The notes: a model not told the origin generated them from the sequence alone. A stretch of 16,137 nucleotides of DNA from DATLWR01 sp035576205 (GCA_035576205.1 DATLWR010000104.1:1-16137); one strand, 5' to 3'. Shown: positions 1 through 8,785, counted from the stretch's first letter. Numbers and translations: made by a program.

Positions 1-514
1 TATGCGCCAGCGCGTGCTGATTGCCATGGCCATGGCTGCCGAGCCCGACTACATCATCGCCGACGAGCCGACCACGGCGCTCGACGTGTCGGTGCAGAAG
101 CGCATCATCGGCCTGCTGCGCGGCCTGCAGCGGGATCGCAACCTCGGTATGCTGCTGGTCACCCATGATTTCGGGCTGGTGGCCGAGATGTGCGACGACG
201 TGGCGGTGATGTATGCCGGCCAGATTGTCGAAACCGGAGAGGTGTCGCAGATCTTCGACCGGCCTGCACACCCCTATACCCGCGCCCTGATGGGCTGCCG
301 GCCGGAGGTGGGTGCGCCGGACGGCCGGCTGGCGGTCATTGCCGGCCAGGTGCCGCCGCCGGGCCAGTGGCCCGAAGCTTGCCGCTTCGCGCCTCGCTGC
401 CCGTATGTGCGGGAGGATTGCCGGAAAGCTGCAGTAGGAATGGATGCCTGGCGCGAGGCGAAGCATGAGGCGCGCTGCCTGCATGTGCCGGCCGGGGAGG
501 CTGTGCATGCTTGA
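1..514 (+). CDS. Peptide-type ABC transporter ATPase, C-terminal part (5' end outside window)
   Basis: This is the C-terminal part of an ATPase of the Opp/Dpp family, which powers uptake of oligopeptides, dipeptides or similar solutes from the cytoplasmic face of the inner membrane. The first visible in-frame residues (from base 2) read MRQRV, the usual continuation of the LSGG signature, so the true start lies upstream and the ATG at base 2 is an internal Met. The Walker B segment IIADEP is at visible residues 18-23 and the H-loop His at 55. The family's C-terminal extension follows, with four cysteines at visible residues 127, 133, 140 and 159. Related DppD-type subunits carry an iron-sulfur cluster on such cysteines; that role here is inferred. 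The last 8 bases overlap the next ATPase gene, and the two probably form a heterodimer. The substrate cannot be told because the permease and binding-protein genes are not in the window. Confidence 0.93.
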   Translation, partial: MRQRVLIAMAMAAEPDYIIADEPTTALDVSVQKRIIGLLRGLQRDRNLGMLLVTHDFGLVAEMCDDVAVMYAGQIVETGEVSQIFDRPAHPYTRALMGCRPEVGAPDGRLAVIAGQVPPPGQWPEACRFAPRCPYVREDCRKAAVGMDAWREAKHEARCLHVPAGEAVHA

Positions 515-1481
515 GGTCAGAGGGCTCAGCAAAACCTTCGGCAGCGGCGGCATGTTCCGCCACGGCGGTGACAAGAAGGCGGTCGACGATGTCGGTTTCA
601 GGCTGGAAGCGGGAGAGACGCTGGCCATTGTCGGCGAGTCGGGCAGCGGCAAGTCGACCACCGCACGGCTGGCCATGCGGCTGATCGAGCCCGATGCCGG
701 CGAGATTCTCTGGGCGGGTGAGGCGGTGCACAGTCTCTCCGCCGGCCAGCTGCGCAAGCGGCGCCACCACATCCAGATGGTGTTCCAGGATCCGTTCGCA
801 TCGCTGAATCCGCGCATGCGCATCTGGGAGTCGGTGGCCGAGGGTTTGCGGGTGCACCAGCCTAGTCTCGATCGGGCCCGGCGCCGAGATCGCGTCGCCG
901 AAGTTCTGGGGCAGTGCGGCCTCGATGATTCCGGTCTGGACCGCTATCCGCACCAGTTCTCCGGCGGTCAGCGGCAACGCATCGGCATCGCCCGGGCACT
1001 GATCGTCGAGCCGAAGGTGCTGGTGCTCGACGAGCCGGTGTCGGCGCTCGACGTGTCAGTGCAGGCGCAGATCCTGAACCTTTTGAAGGATATCCAGCAG
1101 CAGCGGAGGCTCTCATACCTGTTCATCTCGCACGATCTGTCGGTGGTGCGCCATATCGCCGACCGGGTATCGGTGATGTTCGCCGGCCGGGTCGTCGAGG
1201 AGGGTTCCATCGCCGAGGTCTTCGAGCAGCCCCGCCATCCCTATACGGCAGCCCTGTTGGAAGCGCGGCCGATCGCGCATCCCTCCGAGCGCCAAAAAGC
1301 CGCGGCCGAAGCGGCGACCCTCGAGGATGTGGCGAAAAGCGGCTGCGCCTACCGGCTGCGTTGCCCCAATGCCGGAGAAGACTGCCGTGATTTCGACGGC
1401 GTCCTGAGCGGTGACAAGCACCGCTTCGCCTGCCTGCATCCCGTTTCCGGCAACCCGACCGCAGAACCTGACCGGGCATGA
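507..1481 (+). CDS. Peptide-type ABC transporter ATPase, OppF/DppF-like
   Basis: This 324-residue protein is the second ATPase of an Opp/Dpp-type importer. It has all the nucleotide-binding motifs in order: Walker A GESGSGKST (43-51), Q-loop Gln94, signature FSGGQRQR (151-158), Walker B VLVLDEP (171-177) and H-loop His209. The C-terminal extension has cysteines at 280, 286, 293 and 309, in a pattern like that of the preceding subunit. The start at 507 is chosen because a GGGGAGG ribosome-binding site lies 6 bases upstream and because the protein then begins at the usual family position. An ATG at 444 would add 21 non-conserved residues. The gene overlaps its upstream partner by 8 bases and the downstream helicase by 4 (ATGA), which indicates translational coupling. 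The transported solute is unknown. Confidence 0.95.
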   Translation: MLEVRGLSKTFGSGGMFRHGGDKKAVDDVGFRLEAGETLAIVGESGSGKSTTARLAMRLIEPDAGEILWAGEAVHSLSAGQLRKRRHHIQMVFQDPFASLNPRMRIWESVAEGLRVHQPSLDRARRRDRVAEVLGQCGLDDSGLDRYPHQFSGGQRQRIGIARALIVEPKVLVLDEPVSALDVSVQAQILNLLKDIQQQRRLSYLFISHDLSVVRHIADRVSVMFAGRVVEEGSIAEVFEQPRHPYTAALLEARPIAHPSERQKAAAEAATLEDVAKSGCAYRLRCPNAGEDCRDFDGVLSGDKHRFACLHPVSGNPTAEPDRA

Positions 1482-3337
1482 GCCTCGATATCGAGCGAAT
1501 CCGCGGGGATTTCGATCCCGGCGCCGGCATCGGCCGCGAGTTTCCCGGTTACATCTACCGCGACGAGCAGGTGAAGCTCGCCTGTGAGATCGCCGACGCC
1601 ATGGATCGCGGCAGTGTGCTGCTCGCCGAGGCCGAGACCGGTACCGGCAAGACCATGGCTTATCTCGTGCCGGCACTGCACAGCCGCGACCGCATCCTGA
1701 TCTCCACCCATACCCGCGCCCTGCAGGACCAGCTGGTGCACCGCGATTTTCCGGCGGTGAAGAAGGCACTCGGGCTGAAGCGCCGGATCGCACTGCTGAA
1801 GGGCCGCGCCAACTATCTCTGCCCGCACCGCATGGAGAAGTCACTGACCAGCGGGCGCGTGGAGCTGTGGGCCCAGAAGTGGCTCTTGAAGGTACGCGAC
1901 TGGGCCGAGACGACAGCTGACGGTGATCTGGCCGGACTTCCCTTCGACGTGTTCGAGAAGGGGATAGGGCCGCAGGTGACGGCCACCGCCGAGCAGTGCG
2001 GTGGTGCCAAATGCCCCGAGTACGAGCGCTGCCCGTTGATGAAGGCACGCAAAAAAGCACAGGAAGCCGACATCGTGGTGACCAACCACAGCCTGCTGCT
2101 CGCCGATGCGGCGCTCAAATCCGGCGACTTCGGCGAGGTGTTGCCGCATTTCGATGTCTATATCCTCGATGAGGCGCATGCGATTCCCGACGTCGCCAGC
2201 CAGCATTTCGGCGTGCAACTCACCCGGCTGCGTATCATCCAGTGGTTCAACGACCTGCAGGCGCTGCTCGACGAGCTTGGCGACGAGATGGAATTGAAAG
2301 CGGTGCTCGCCGATGCGCTGAAACGCTTGCTGGAGGCATGGCCGAAATCGACATTGGCGGAGCTTCTGCCGGTCTGGCAGGAGCTGCAGCAGGCAGCCGA
2401 GAGCCGTGCGGAGCGCAGCGAGGAGCTGACCAAGATCGCCGACCGTGCCGTCCAGATCGGCCGTGATTTCGACCTGCTGATTACGCCGGCCGCTGGCTTC
2501 GTCGGCTGGAGCGAGGGGGAGGGCGAGAACCTGCGTTACCTGCTCGCTCCGGTGGAGACCGGCCCGGTACTCGCCGAGCACCTGTGGGAGCGGCCGGCCG
2601 CTTTCGTGCTACTCTCGGCCACACTGCGCGTATCGGAGCGTTTCGACTACGCCAGAACCCGTCTCGGCCTCTCGGATGCTGCGGAGGCGTTTCATCCGTC
2701 GCCGTTCGATTACGGCCGTCAGGCGCTGATCTATCTGCCCAAGCACATTCCCGATTACCGCAACGACCCGGAACTGCGCCGGCTCACCGACGAGATCGAA
2801 TCGCTGTTGCGCGCCTCACAGGGACGCGCCTTCGTGTTGTTCACCTCCTGGCAGGCGCTCAACCGTGTCGGCCCGGTGCTGGAGGGACGACTGCCGTGGA
2901 ACGTGCTGATCCAGGGCAAGAGCGGCAGCCGCGATGCGATCCTCGAAACCTTCCGTACCGACACGCATTCGGTGCTGTGCGGTACGCGCAGTTTCTGGGA
3001 AGGCGTGGATGTGCCGGGCGAAGCACTCTCGATGGTGATCATCGACCGCATGCCGTTCGCGCCACCCAACGATCCGTTGCTGCAGGCGCGCCTGAAACGC
3101 TGCGAGGAGCAGGGCGGCAACGGCTTCCGCGACATCCAGCTTTCCGAGGCGATCGCCGTGCTCAGGCAGGGTGCCGGACGTCTGATCCGCTCGGTCAGCG
3201 ACTACGGTGTCATGGCGATCCTCGATTCGCGTCTCTATCAAAAGAGCTACGGTCGCGAGGTGGCGCGCAACCTGCCGCCGGCACCGATCACGGCCGACAT
3301 CGACGAGGTGCGCAGCTTCTACCGGCGAGCTCTCTAG
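1478..3337 (+). CDS. yoaA: ATP-dependent DNA helicase, YoaA/DinG family (XPD-like, iron-sulfur)
   Basis: This 619-residue protein is a superfamily 2 helicase of the XPD/DinG group, which unwinds DNA 5' to 3' during repair and replication stress. The Walker A motif ETGTGKT is at 53-59 and the DEAH box at 231-234. Four cysteines at 115, 174, 179 and 185, between motifs Ia and II, match the family's [4Fe-4S] cluster ligands. The C-terminal motif VI QGAGRLIR is at 564-571. The length is close to E. coli YoaA (about 636) and shorter than DinG (about 716). As recalled, the C-terminal half resembles YoaA closely (VIID...PF...DPLL...LIR), so YoaA is preferred. In E. coli YoaA works with HolC, a DNA polymerase III clamp-loader subunit. 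The ATG overlaps the stop of the ABC ATPase gene (ATGA), and the next gene starts 5 bases after its stop. No functional link with these neighbours is evident. Confidence 0.93.
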   Translation: MSLDIERIRGDFDPGAGIGREFPGYIYRDEQVKLACEIADAMDRGSVLLAEAETGTGKTMAYLVPALHSRDRILISTHTRALQDQLVHRDFPAVKKALGLKRRIALLKGRANYLCPHRMEKSLTSGRVELWAQKWLLKVRDWAETTADGDLAGLPFDVFEKGIGPQVTATAEQCGGAKCPEYERCPLMKARKKAQEADIVVTNHSLLLADAALKSGDFGEVLPHFDVYILDEAHAIPDVASQHFGVQLTRLRIIQWFNDLQALLDELGDEMELKAVLADALKRLLEAWPKSTLAELLPVWQELQQAAESRAERSEELTKIADRAVQIGRDFDLLITPAAGFVGWSEGEGENLRYLLAPVETGPVLAEHLWERPAAFVLLSATLRVSERFDYARTRLGLSDAAEAFHPSPFDYGRQALIYLPKHIPDYRNDPELRRLTDEIESLLRASQGRAFVLFTSWQALNRVGPVLEGRLPWNVLIQGKSGSRDAILETFRTDTHSVLCGTRSFWEGVDVPGEALSMVIIDRMPFAPPNDPLLQARLKRCEEQGGNGFRDIQLSEAIAVLRQGAGRLIRSVSDYGVMAILDSRLYQKSYGREVARNLPPAPITADIDEVRSFYRRAL

Positions 3338-3342
3338 TTCCC

Positions 3343-4386
3343 ATGCGTTTCCTGGTCGCCCCCGATGCCTTCAAGGGAACCCTGACTGCCGGGGATGCGG
3401 CAGCGGCCATCGCAGCAGGCATCCGCGAGGTGCTGCCGGATGCGGAGGTGATCGAACTGCCGCTGGCCGATGGTGGCGAGGGCACGGCCGATATTCTTTC
3501 ACCCTATCTTCCGGACGATGTCTGCCTGATCGAATCGGCACAGCTGATCGGCCTGAACCTGCCGCAGATGCGTTCGCTGGATGTGATGCAACGTAGCTCG
3601 CTCCCCTTGGGGCAGGCAATCCTTGCCGGGCTGGATGCGGGCAAACGCGATTTCGTGATCGGTTTGGGAGGCAGCGCCACCAACGATGGCGGCCTGGGCA
3701 TACTGATGGCACTTGGTATGCAGGCCGTGGATCGATCGGGAAAGCCGGTCGAACCGAACCTCGCCGGGCTTCTGTCGGTTCACACTGTCGACCGCTCGGC
3801 ACTTGATCCAAGGCTGGCAGAGAGTCGCATGACGATCCTGAGCGATGTCAGCTCGCCCCTGATCGGCAACCATGGTGCTACGGCTGTTTATGGGCCCCAG
3901 AAAGGGCTTCGAACCGAAGATGTCGATCGAGTCGATCGCGCCATAATGCTGTTTGCCGAAACAAGCAGCCTTGCCTTCGGTTCCGATCCTTCGCGGATAC
4001 CCGGTGCCGGTGCGGCCGGCGGGCTCGGCTTTGCGTTGATGCTGTTGGACGGCGTACTGGTTTCCGGCGCCAGGTTCGTCATGAACGCCTGCGGTTTTGC
4101 ATCCAAAATTGCGGACGTCGACTGGGTGATCACGGGCGAGGGGCGCAGCGATCTGCAGACGCTCGCCGGCAAGCTGCCCCTGGTCGTGGCGAAGCTTGCC
4201 CGGGAGCGCGGCAAAGCTGTCGCCATCCTCTCCGGCTCAGTGGATGCGTCTGCACTGCCGAGGCTGACCGAGTTCGCCGACTATGTAGCGGCTGCCGGGG
4301 AGGAGTTGCCCGGCTCGTCGGCCGAGGCGTTCGAATGGCTCAAGGCCAGCGCCGGGCGCTTCGCCCAGACGCTGCAGGCTTCCTAG
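3343..4386 (+). CDS. Glycerate kinase, type 1, short form
   Basis: This 347-residue protein belongs to the GarK/GlxK family, which phosphorylates D-glycerate with ATP and feeds it into lower glycolysis. Family features are the N-terminal VAPDAFKGTL (5-14), LADGGEGT (41-48), the glycine-rich GLGGSATNDGG (107-117), GPQKG, GAGAAGGLG and ITGEGRSD. It is about 34 residues shorter than E. coli GarK (381). Much of the difference lies between GEGT (45-48) and about residue 65, where the family segment containing the TGPLG loop is absent. The reading frame is intact, so this looks like a lineage-specific deletion, not a sequencing frameshift, though loss of function is possible. The frame stays open far upstream, but that part lies inside the helicase gene and is non-coding. 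ATG 3343 gives the standard N-terminus. It follows yoaA by 5 bases and converges with the dehydrogenase gene. Confidence 0.9.
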   Translation: MRFLVAPDAFKGTLTAGDAAAAIAAGIREVLPDAEVIELPLADGGEGTADILSPYLPDDVCLIESAQLIGLNLPQMRSLDVMQRSSLPLGQAILAGLDAGKRDFVIGLGGSATNDGGLGILMALGMQAVDRSGKPVEPNLAGLLSVHTVDRSALDPRLAESRMTILSDVSSPLIGNHGATAVYGPQKGLRTEDVDRVDRAIMLFAETSSLAFGSDPSRIPGAGAAGGLGFALMLLDGVLVSGARFVMNACGFASKIADVDWVITGEGRSDLQTLAGKLPLVVAKLARERGKAVAILSGSVDASALPRLTEFADYVAAAGEELPGSSAEAFEWLKASAGRFAQTLQAS

Positions 4387-5399
4387 CCGAAATCGGCATC
4401 CAGCACGATGCGGTAGCGCGCCTTGCCGGCGGCGAGATGCGCCAGGGCGTCGTTGACCTCGCGCATCGGGAAGCGCTCGACCTGCGGCGAGATGCCATGG
4501 CGGGCGGCGAAGTCGAGCATGGCGGCGATGGTGGCCGGTGAGCCGGTGGGAGAGCCTGAGATGCTGCGCTCTCCACCGATCAGGTCAAAGGCGGCGACAG
4601 GGATCGGCTCCAGCACCGCACCAACCACGTGCATGCGCCCCTTCGGCGCCAGTGTGGCGATCAAGGCACTCCAGTCGAGCGGCACATTGACGGCGACGAG
4701 CAACAGGTCGAGCGAGCCGGCCAGCTGCCGGATCGCCTCGCTGTCGCGGCTGGCGACGACATGGTGAGCGCCGAAATGCAGCGCTTCGGCGGTCTTGTCG
4801 GCGTGCGAGGTGAAGGCGGTCACTTCGCAGCCCCAGGCGGCGGCGAACTTGATCGCCATGTGGCCGAGACCGCCGATGCCAACGATGCCGATGCGGTCGG
4901 TCGGTTTCACGCCGAAGTTCAGCAGCGGGGAAAAGACGGTGACTCCGCCGCACAACAGCGGGCCGATGATCGCCGCGTCCAGCTCTTCGGGAAGCGGGAT
5001 CGCCCAGGCCCAGTGTGCCCGGACCTTTTCTGCGAAGCCACCGTTGTGGCCGATGATGGTGGCGGTGGAGCTGCTGCACAGGTGCTGGTCGCCGGCCAGA
5101 CAGGATCGGCAGTGCATGCAGCTCGCCGCCGTCCAGCCGACACCGACGCGCTGGCCGATGCTCAGACCCTTGGCCTGCTCGCCCAGTGTCACAACGCGGC
5201 CGGTCACTTCGTGGCCCGGCACGAACGGGTATTGCGAGAAACCCCATTCGTTGTTGATCACGGAGAGGTCGGAGTGGCAGATGCCGCAGTGCTCGACTGC
5301 GATCTCGACCTCCTCGGGTCCGAGCGGGCCGGGATCGTACGAATAGGCCTGCAGTGGTTGACCGGCGGCCATCGCCGCCCAGCCGTGAATCTTGCTCAT
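4383..5399 (-). CDS. Zinc-dependent NAD(P) alcohol dehydrogenase, cinnamyl-alcohol/YahK-like
   Basis: This 338-residue medium-chain dehydrogenase interconverts alcohols and aldehydes in the cytoplasm. Catalytic zinc ligands are expected at Cys38 (in CGICHSD), His63 (in PGHE) and Cys150. Structural zinc ligands are Cys94, Cys97, Cys100 and Cys108. The Rossmann motif GIGGLG is at 174-179. The residues after the second beta strand (TSHADK) contain a Ser where NAD-specific enzymes have an acidic residue, which suggests NADPH use; this is inferred. The sequence most resembles the cinnamyl-alcohol dehydrogenase/YahK branch, which reduces a broad range of aldehydes. The start at 5399 is preferred over an upstream in-frame ATG (5438) because a GGAGG site lies 5 bases before it and the family N-terminus begins there. 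The gene converges on the glycerate kinase and diverges from aat. Confidence 0.93.
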   Translation of the reverse strand: MSKIHGWAAMAAGQPLQAYSYDPGPLGPEEVEIAVEHCGICHSDLSVINNEWGFSQYPFVPGHEVTGRVVTLGEQAKGLSIGQRVGVGWTAASCMHCRSCLAGDQHLCSSSTATIIGHNGGFAEKVRAHWAWAIPLPEELDAAIIGPLLCGGVTVFSPLLNFGVKPTDRIGIVGIGGLGHMAIKFAAAWGCEVTAFTSHADKTAEALHFGAHHVVASRDSEAIRQLAGSLDLLLVAVNVPLDWSALIATLAPKGRMHVVGAVLEPIPVAAFDLIGGERSISGSPTGSPATIAAMLDFAARHGISPQVERFPMREVNDALAHLAAGKARYRIVLDADFG

Positions 5400-5404
5400 G
5401 GCAA

Positions 5405-5409
5405 CCTCC
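5405..5409 (-). promoter_or_regulatory. Ribosome-binding site of the alcohol dehydrogenase
   Basis: Read on the - strand this is GGAGG, 5 bases before the ATG at 5399. It selects this start over the upstream in-frame ATG at 5438. Confidence 0.7.
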
Positions 5410-5433
5410 GGGAGTTTCGGATTCGGCTCCTCT

Positions 5434-5460
5434 ACCATAGACCATGCTCACCGCTGCCAA
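5434..5460 (-). promoter_or_regulatory. Possible promoter of the alcohol dehydrogenase
   Basis: On the - strand TTGGCA (5460-5455) is followed after 15 bases by TATGGT (5439-5434). The -35 matches the sigma70 consensus at 5 of 6 bases and the -10 at 4 of 6, but the spacer is shorter than the usual 17. Predicted transcription would start about 28 bases before the ATG. Weak evidence. Confidence 0.3.
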
Positions 5461-5500
5461 AACCGCATGCGTTGCGTGGCCGATCGATTATGATCCGCCG

Positions 5501-6121
5501 ATGATCGAGTTTCCCGACCCCAAGCAGGCCGATCCCGATGGTCTGCTCGCCATCGGCGGCAATCTGGCGCCGGAGACGCTGCTGGCCGCCTATCGCAAGG
5601 GCATTTTTCCGTGGTATGCCGAGGAGCAGCCGATCCTCTGGTGGGCGCCCGATCCGCGCATGGTGCTGTTTCCCGCCGACTTCCATGCTTCGCGGCGCCT
5701 GCGACGCCGCCTTACGCAGGCGTGTTTCCGCTTTTCGTGGGATAAAGCCTTCGATGATGTGATCCGTATCTGCGCAACGATCCCGCGCCGCGGGCAGGAC
5801 GGCACCTGGATCCTGCCGGAGATGCTGGAGGCTTACCGAGAATTGCACCGGCTCGGCCACGCCCATTCCGTCGAGGTGTGGCGGGGGGAGGAGCTGATTG
5901 GCGGGCTGTACGGCGTGCTGCAGGACAAGGTGTTTTTCGCCGAATCGATGTTCAGCCGCAAGCCGGACGGCTCGAAGATGGCGCTGGCGAAACTGGTCGA
6001 ACGGGCGCTGGCGGAGGGGTGGCGGCTGATCGACTGCCAGTTCCATACCGAACACCTGGCGAGCCTCGGGGCGCATACGATCAGCCGCCGTCAGTTTATG
6101 GAATTGCTGGAAAAACCCTAA
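5501..6121 (+). CDS. aat: Leucyl/phenylalanyl-tRNA--protein transferase
   Basis: Aat moves Leu or Phe from charged tRNA to proteins with an N-terminal Arg or Lys, marking them for ClpS/ClpAP degradation (bacterial N-end rule). The predicted 206-residue protein contains the family blocks in order: GLLAIGG near the N-terminus, GIFPWY, WWAPDPRMVLFP, GTWI, HSVEVW, FFAESMFSR, LIDCQ and HLASLGA. The start is uncertain. ATG 5501 gives a protein starting MIEFPDP. ATG 5444 would add 19 residues (225 in all, nearer to the 234 of E. coli Aat) but leave only 44 bases to the divergent dehydrogenase start. Neither has a Shine-Dalgarno site. A TATGAT hexamer ending 6 bases before 5501 would suit a leaderless transcript, so 5501 is slightly preferred. 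The function is secure. Confidence 0.92.
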   Translation: MIEFPDPKQADPDGLLAIGGNLAPETLLAAYRKGIFPWYAEEQPILWWAPDPRMVLFPADFHASRRLRRRLTQACFRFSWDKAFDDVIRICATIPRRGQDGTWILPEMLEAYRELHRLGHAHSVEVWRGEELIGGLYGVLQDKVFFAESMFSRKPDGSKMALAKLVERALAEGWRLIDCQFHTEHLASLGAHTISRRQFMELLEKP

Positions 6122-6122
6122 A

Positions 6123-6141
6123 ACTAGGACGATTGCCTAGT
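6123..6141. repeat. Perfect inverted repeat between aat and the response regulator gene
   Basis: ACTAGG (6123-6128) and CCTAGT (6136-6141) are perfect complements separated by 7 bases. No T-run follows, so it is not a typical terminator. The right arm overlaps the possible -35 box of the response regulator gene, so it could be an operator. Confidence 0.5.
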
Positions 6142-6161
6142 CGGTTGCTGGGAACTATGTT
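6133..6161 (+). promoter_or_regulatory. Possible promoter of the response regulator gene
   Basis: TTGCCT (6133-6138) and TATGTT (6156-6161) are separated by exactly 17 bases and each matches the sigma70 consensus at 4 of 6. The predicted transcription start falls at about 6168, the A of the ATG, which would make the transcript leaderless. Confidence 0.35.
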
Positions 6162-6167
6162 CAGATT

Positions 6168-6626
6168 ATGTTCCATTTTGTCGACGATAACACGGATTTC
6201 CTCGAGTTCGTTGAGGTGTTTACTCCATTGAACGGTTATACCTGCCTGACCTTCGATTCGCCGTTGAAGTATCTCGAGTATTCCGGTTCCGCCGACTACC
6301 GGAAACCGGTCGCCCTGTTTACCGACATCCGTATGCCTCAGCTGAATGGCTACGAGATGCTGGCTAGGCTCCACGAACGGCATCCCGGCATCCGTATGGC
6401 GGTGATCAGCGGTTATGCCGACGAGCCCGGCGAGAAACACTATTGCCTTTACCTGCCCAAACCGGTCCGGCCGGAGATGCTTCTGAAGGCATTGAACCTG
6501 TTCATGCGCTGCGAGAAAGAGGGACCGGCCGACCTGCAGTTCGGTTGCCATGGTGTCGATGATGACAGCTTCAAAATGAACTGCCGGAACTGTCCGGCGA
6601 TCATCGGCAAGCGGGAAGACAATTAA
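6168..6626 (+). CDS. Single-domain response regulator with cysteine-rich C-terminal tail
   Basis: This 152-residue cytoplasmic protein has a receiver domain of about 115 residues. Conserved positions are the acidic pair Asp6-Asp7 (in FVDDN), the phosphate acceptor Asp53 (in FTDIRMP), Ser81 (in ISGYAD) and Lys98 (in LPKPVRP). It should take phosphate from a histidine kinase, but no kinase gene is in the window. There is no DNA-binding or enzymatic output domain. A tail of about 38 residues follows, with cysteines at 115, 127, 139 and 142, the last two as CRNC; this could bind a metal or sense redox state, which is inferred. The ATG at 6168 is the only usable start, because the frame is closed upstream at 6138. 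No clear Shine-Dalgarno site is present. The partner and output are unknown. Confidence 0.85.
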   Translation: MFHFVDDNTDFLEFVEVFTPLNGYTCLTFDSPLKYLEYSGSADYRKPVALFTDIRMPQLNGYEMLARLHERHPGIRMAVISGYADEPGEKHYCLYLPKPVRPEMLLKALNLFMRCEKEGPADLQFGCHGVDDDSFKMNCRNCPAIIGKREDN

Positions 6627-6684
6627 GCGGCAGATCCGCCACCACGGCCCTTTCGATTCAGGACGATCTCAGTAATATGCCGGC

Positions 6685-7275
6685 ATGCGTCTGTTTGCCG
6701 CCCTCGACCTTTCCGACGATGCCCGCGAGGCACTGGCCGAATGGTGGCTCGAGGCTTCCGCCCATCTCGATGTCGCCGACTGGCGTGATGTACCGTCGCG
6801 CAACTGGCATCTGACGCTGGCCTTCTTCGGCGATGTGATCGGCGACGATGTCGCCGAACTGGCCGATACCCTGGCCGATTGTGCCGCCAATGCCGGGCCG
6901 TTGTATCTGAAGCTGCATGGACTCGGTGTCTTTCCGGGGCCCGAGCGGCCGCGTGTCTTCTGGGCCGGCGTCGAGGAAGCGGGCGAAGCGAACGAACTGA
7001 AGGGGCTGGTCCGCTGTTGCCGGCATGCCGGGCATGCTACGCTTCGCAAACGCGAGGATCGCCGGGGCAGGGGGAAGGAGTCGCCGTTTCGCGGCCATAT
7101 CACGCTGGCGCGGGCTCGCGAACCGTTCCGACCCATGAACCTGAACATATTGCGGAAGTTGCCGCCGTTACCGGAGATGGCGTGGCAGGTGGAGACCCTA
7201 GGTCTTTACCAGTCCATCCTGAGTGCCGAGGGTGCGCGCTACCATACGCTGGAAGAGTTTGAACTGAATATCTGA
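6685..7275 (+). CDS. thpR: RNA 2',3'-cyclic phosphodiesterase (2'-5' RNA ligase family)
   Basis: This 196-residue protein belongs to the 2H phosphoesterase superfamily. ThpR/LigT enzymes open 2',3'-cyclic phosphate RNA ends and can join tRNA halves by 2'-5' bonds in vitro. The two catalytic HxTx motifs are HLTL (42-45) and HITL (138-141), and the N-terminal MRLFAALDLS is typical. The basic segment RKREDRRGRGK (121-131) before the second motif is a plausible RNA contact. ATG 6685 gives the standard N-terminus. It lacks a Shine-Dalgarno site but has TAATAT ending 6 bases upstream. RecA begins 26 bases after its stop, so recA is probably transcribed at least partly from a promoter upstream of thpR. 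A thpR-recA pairing is known from other bacteria. Confidence 0.93.
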   Translation: MRLFAALDLSDDAREALAEWWLEASAHLDVADWRDVPSRNWHLTLAFFGDVIGDDVAELADTLADCAANAGPLYLKLHGLGVFPGPERPRVFWAGVEEAGEANELKGLVRCCRHAGHATLRKREDRRGRGKESPFRGHITLARAREPFRPMNLNILRKLPPLPEMAWQVETLGLYQSILSAEGARYHTLEEFELNI

Positions 7276-7289
7276 ATCGAATGGATGAA

Positions 7290-7295
7290 AGGGGA
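7290..7295 (+). promoter_or_regulatory. Ribosome-binding site of recA
   Basis: AGGGGA lies 6 bases before ATG 7302. It is too close to ATG 7296 and downstream of ATG 7281, so it selects 7302 among three in-frame ATGs. Confidence 0.75.
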
Positions 7296-7301
7296 ATGAG
7301 C

Positions 7302-8312
<1,011 letters not shown>

Positions 8313-8318
8313 GGCGTC

Positions 8319-8785
8319 TTGCAGCAGGGCGAGCAGGCGGCTCTGGCTTATGCGCTGCGCCTGCTGGGCCGGCGCGAATATTGCGAGGCCGATATCCGGC
8401 GCAAGCTGATGCTGCGGGAGTGTGCTCCCGAGGTGATCGACACGGTGATCGAGCGGCTGAAGGCGGAGAATTACCTCAGCGATGCACGCTACGCCGAAGG
8501 TTATCTGCGCGGCCGCCTGAAGAAGGGCGAAGTCCCGTGGCTGGCCGCCCGGCGAGCCAAGGAACGCGGCGTCGACGCATCAGCGCTGGCCGGAGCGCTG
8601 GATGATGCCAAGGCGGGATTCGATGCGCTGGCGAGTTGCCGTGAGCTTCTGGCCCGACGTGATCCGCAACGTTTGCGGCACACGGACGAGAAACAGTGGC
8701 AGAAACTGGCAAGATTCTTGCGGAACAAAGGTTTTGATGCTGCTACGATTCTGCGCGTCATGAACGAGAAGGTGGAGGATCCACG

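Noticed and set aside
2584..3342. An in-frame upstream extension of the glycerate kinase to 600 residues
   Set aside because: It lies wholly inside yoaA in another frame, and the kinase family N-terminus begins exactly at 3343.
5444..5500. ATG 5444 as the aat start
   Set aside because: Not excluded. It lacks a ribosome site and leaves 44 bases for two divergent promoters, so 5501 was slightly preferred.
6627..6639. GCGG-N5-CCGC after the response regulator gene, considered as a terminator
   Set aside because: The stem is only 4 base pairs and no adequate T-run follows.
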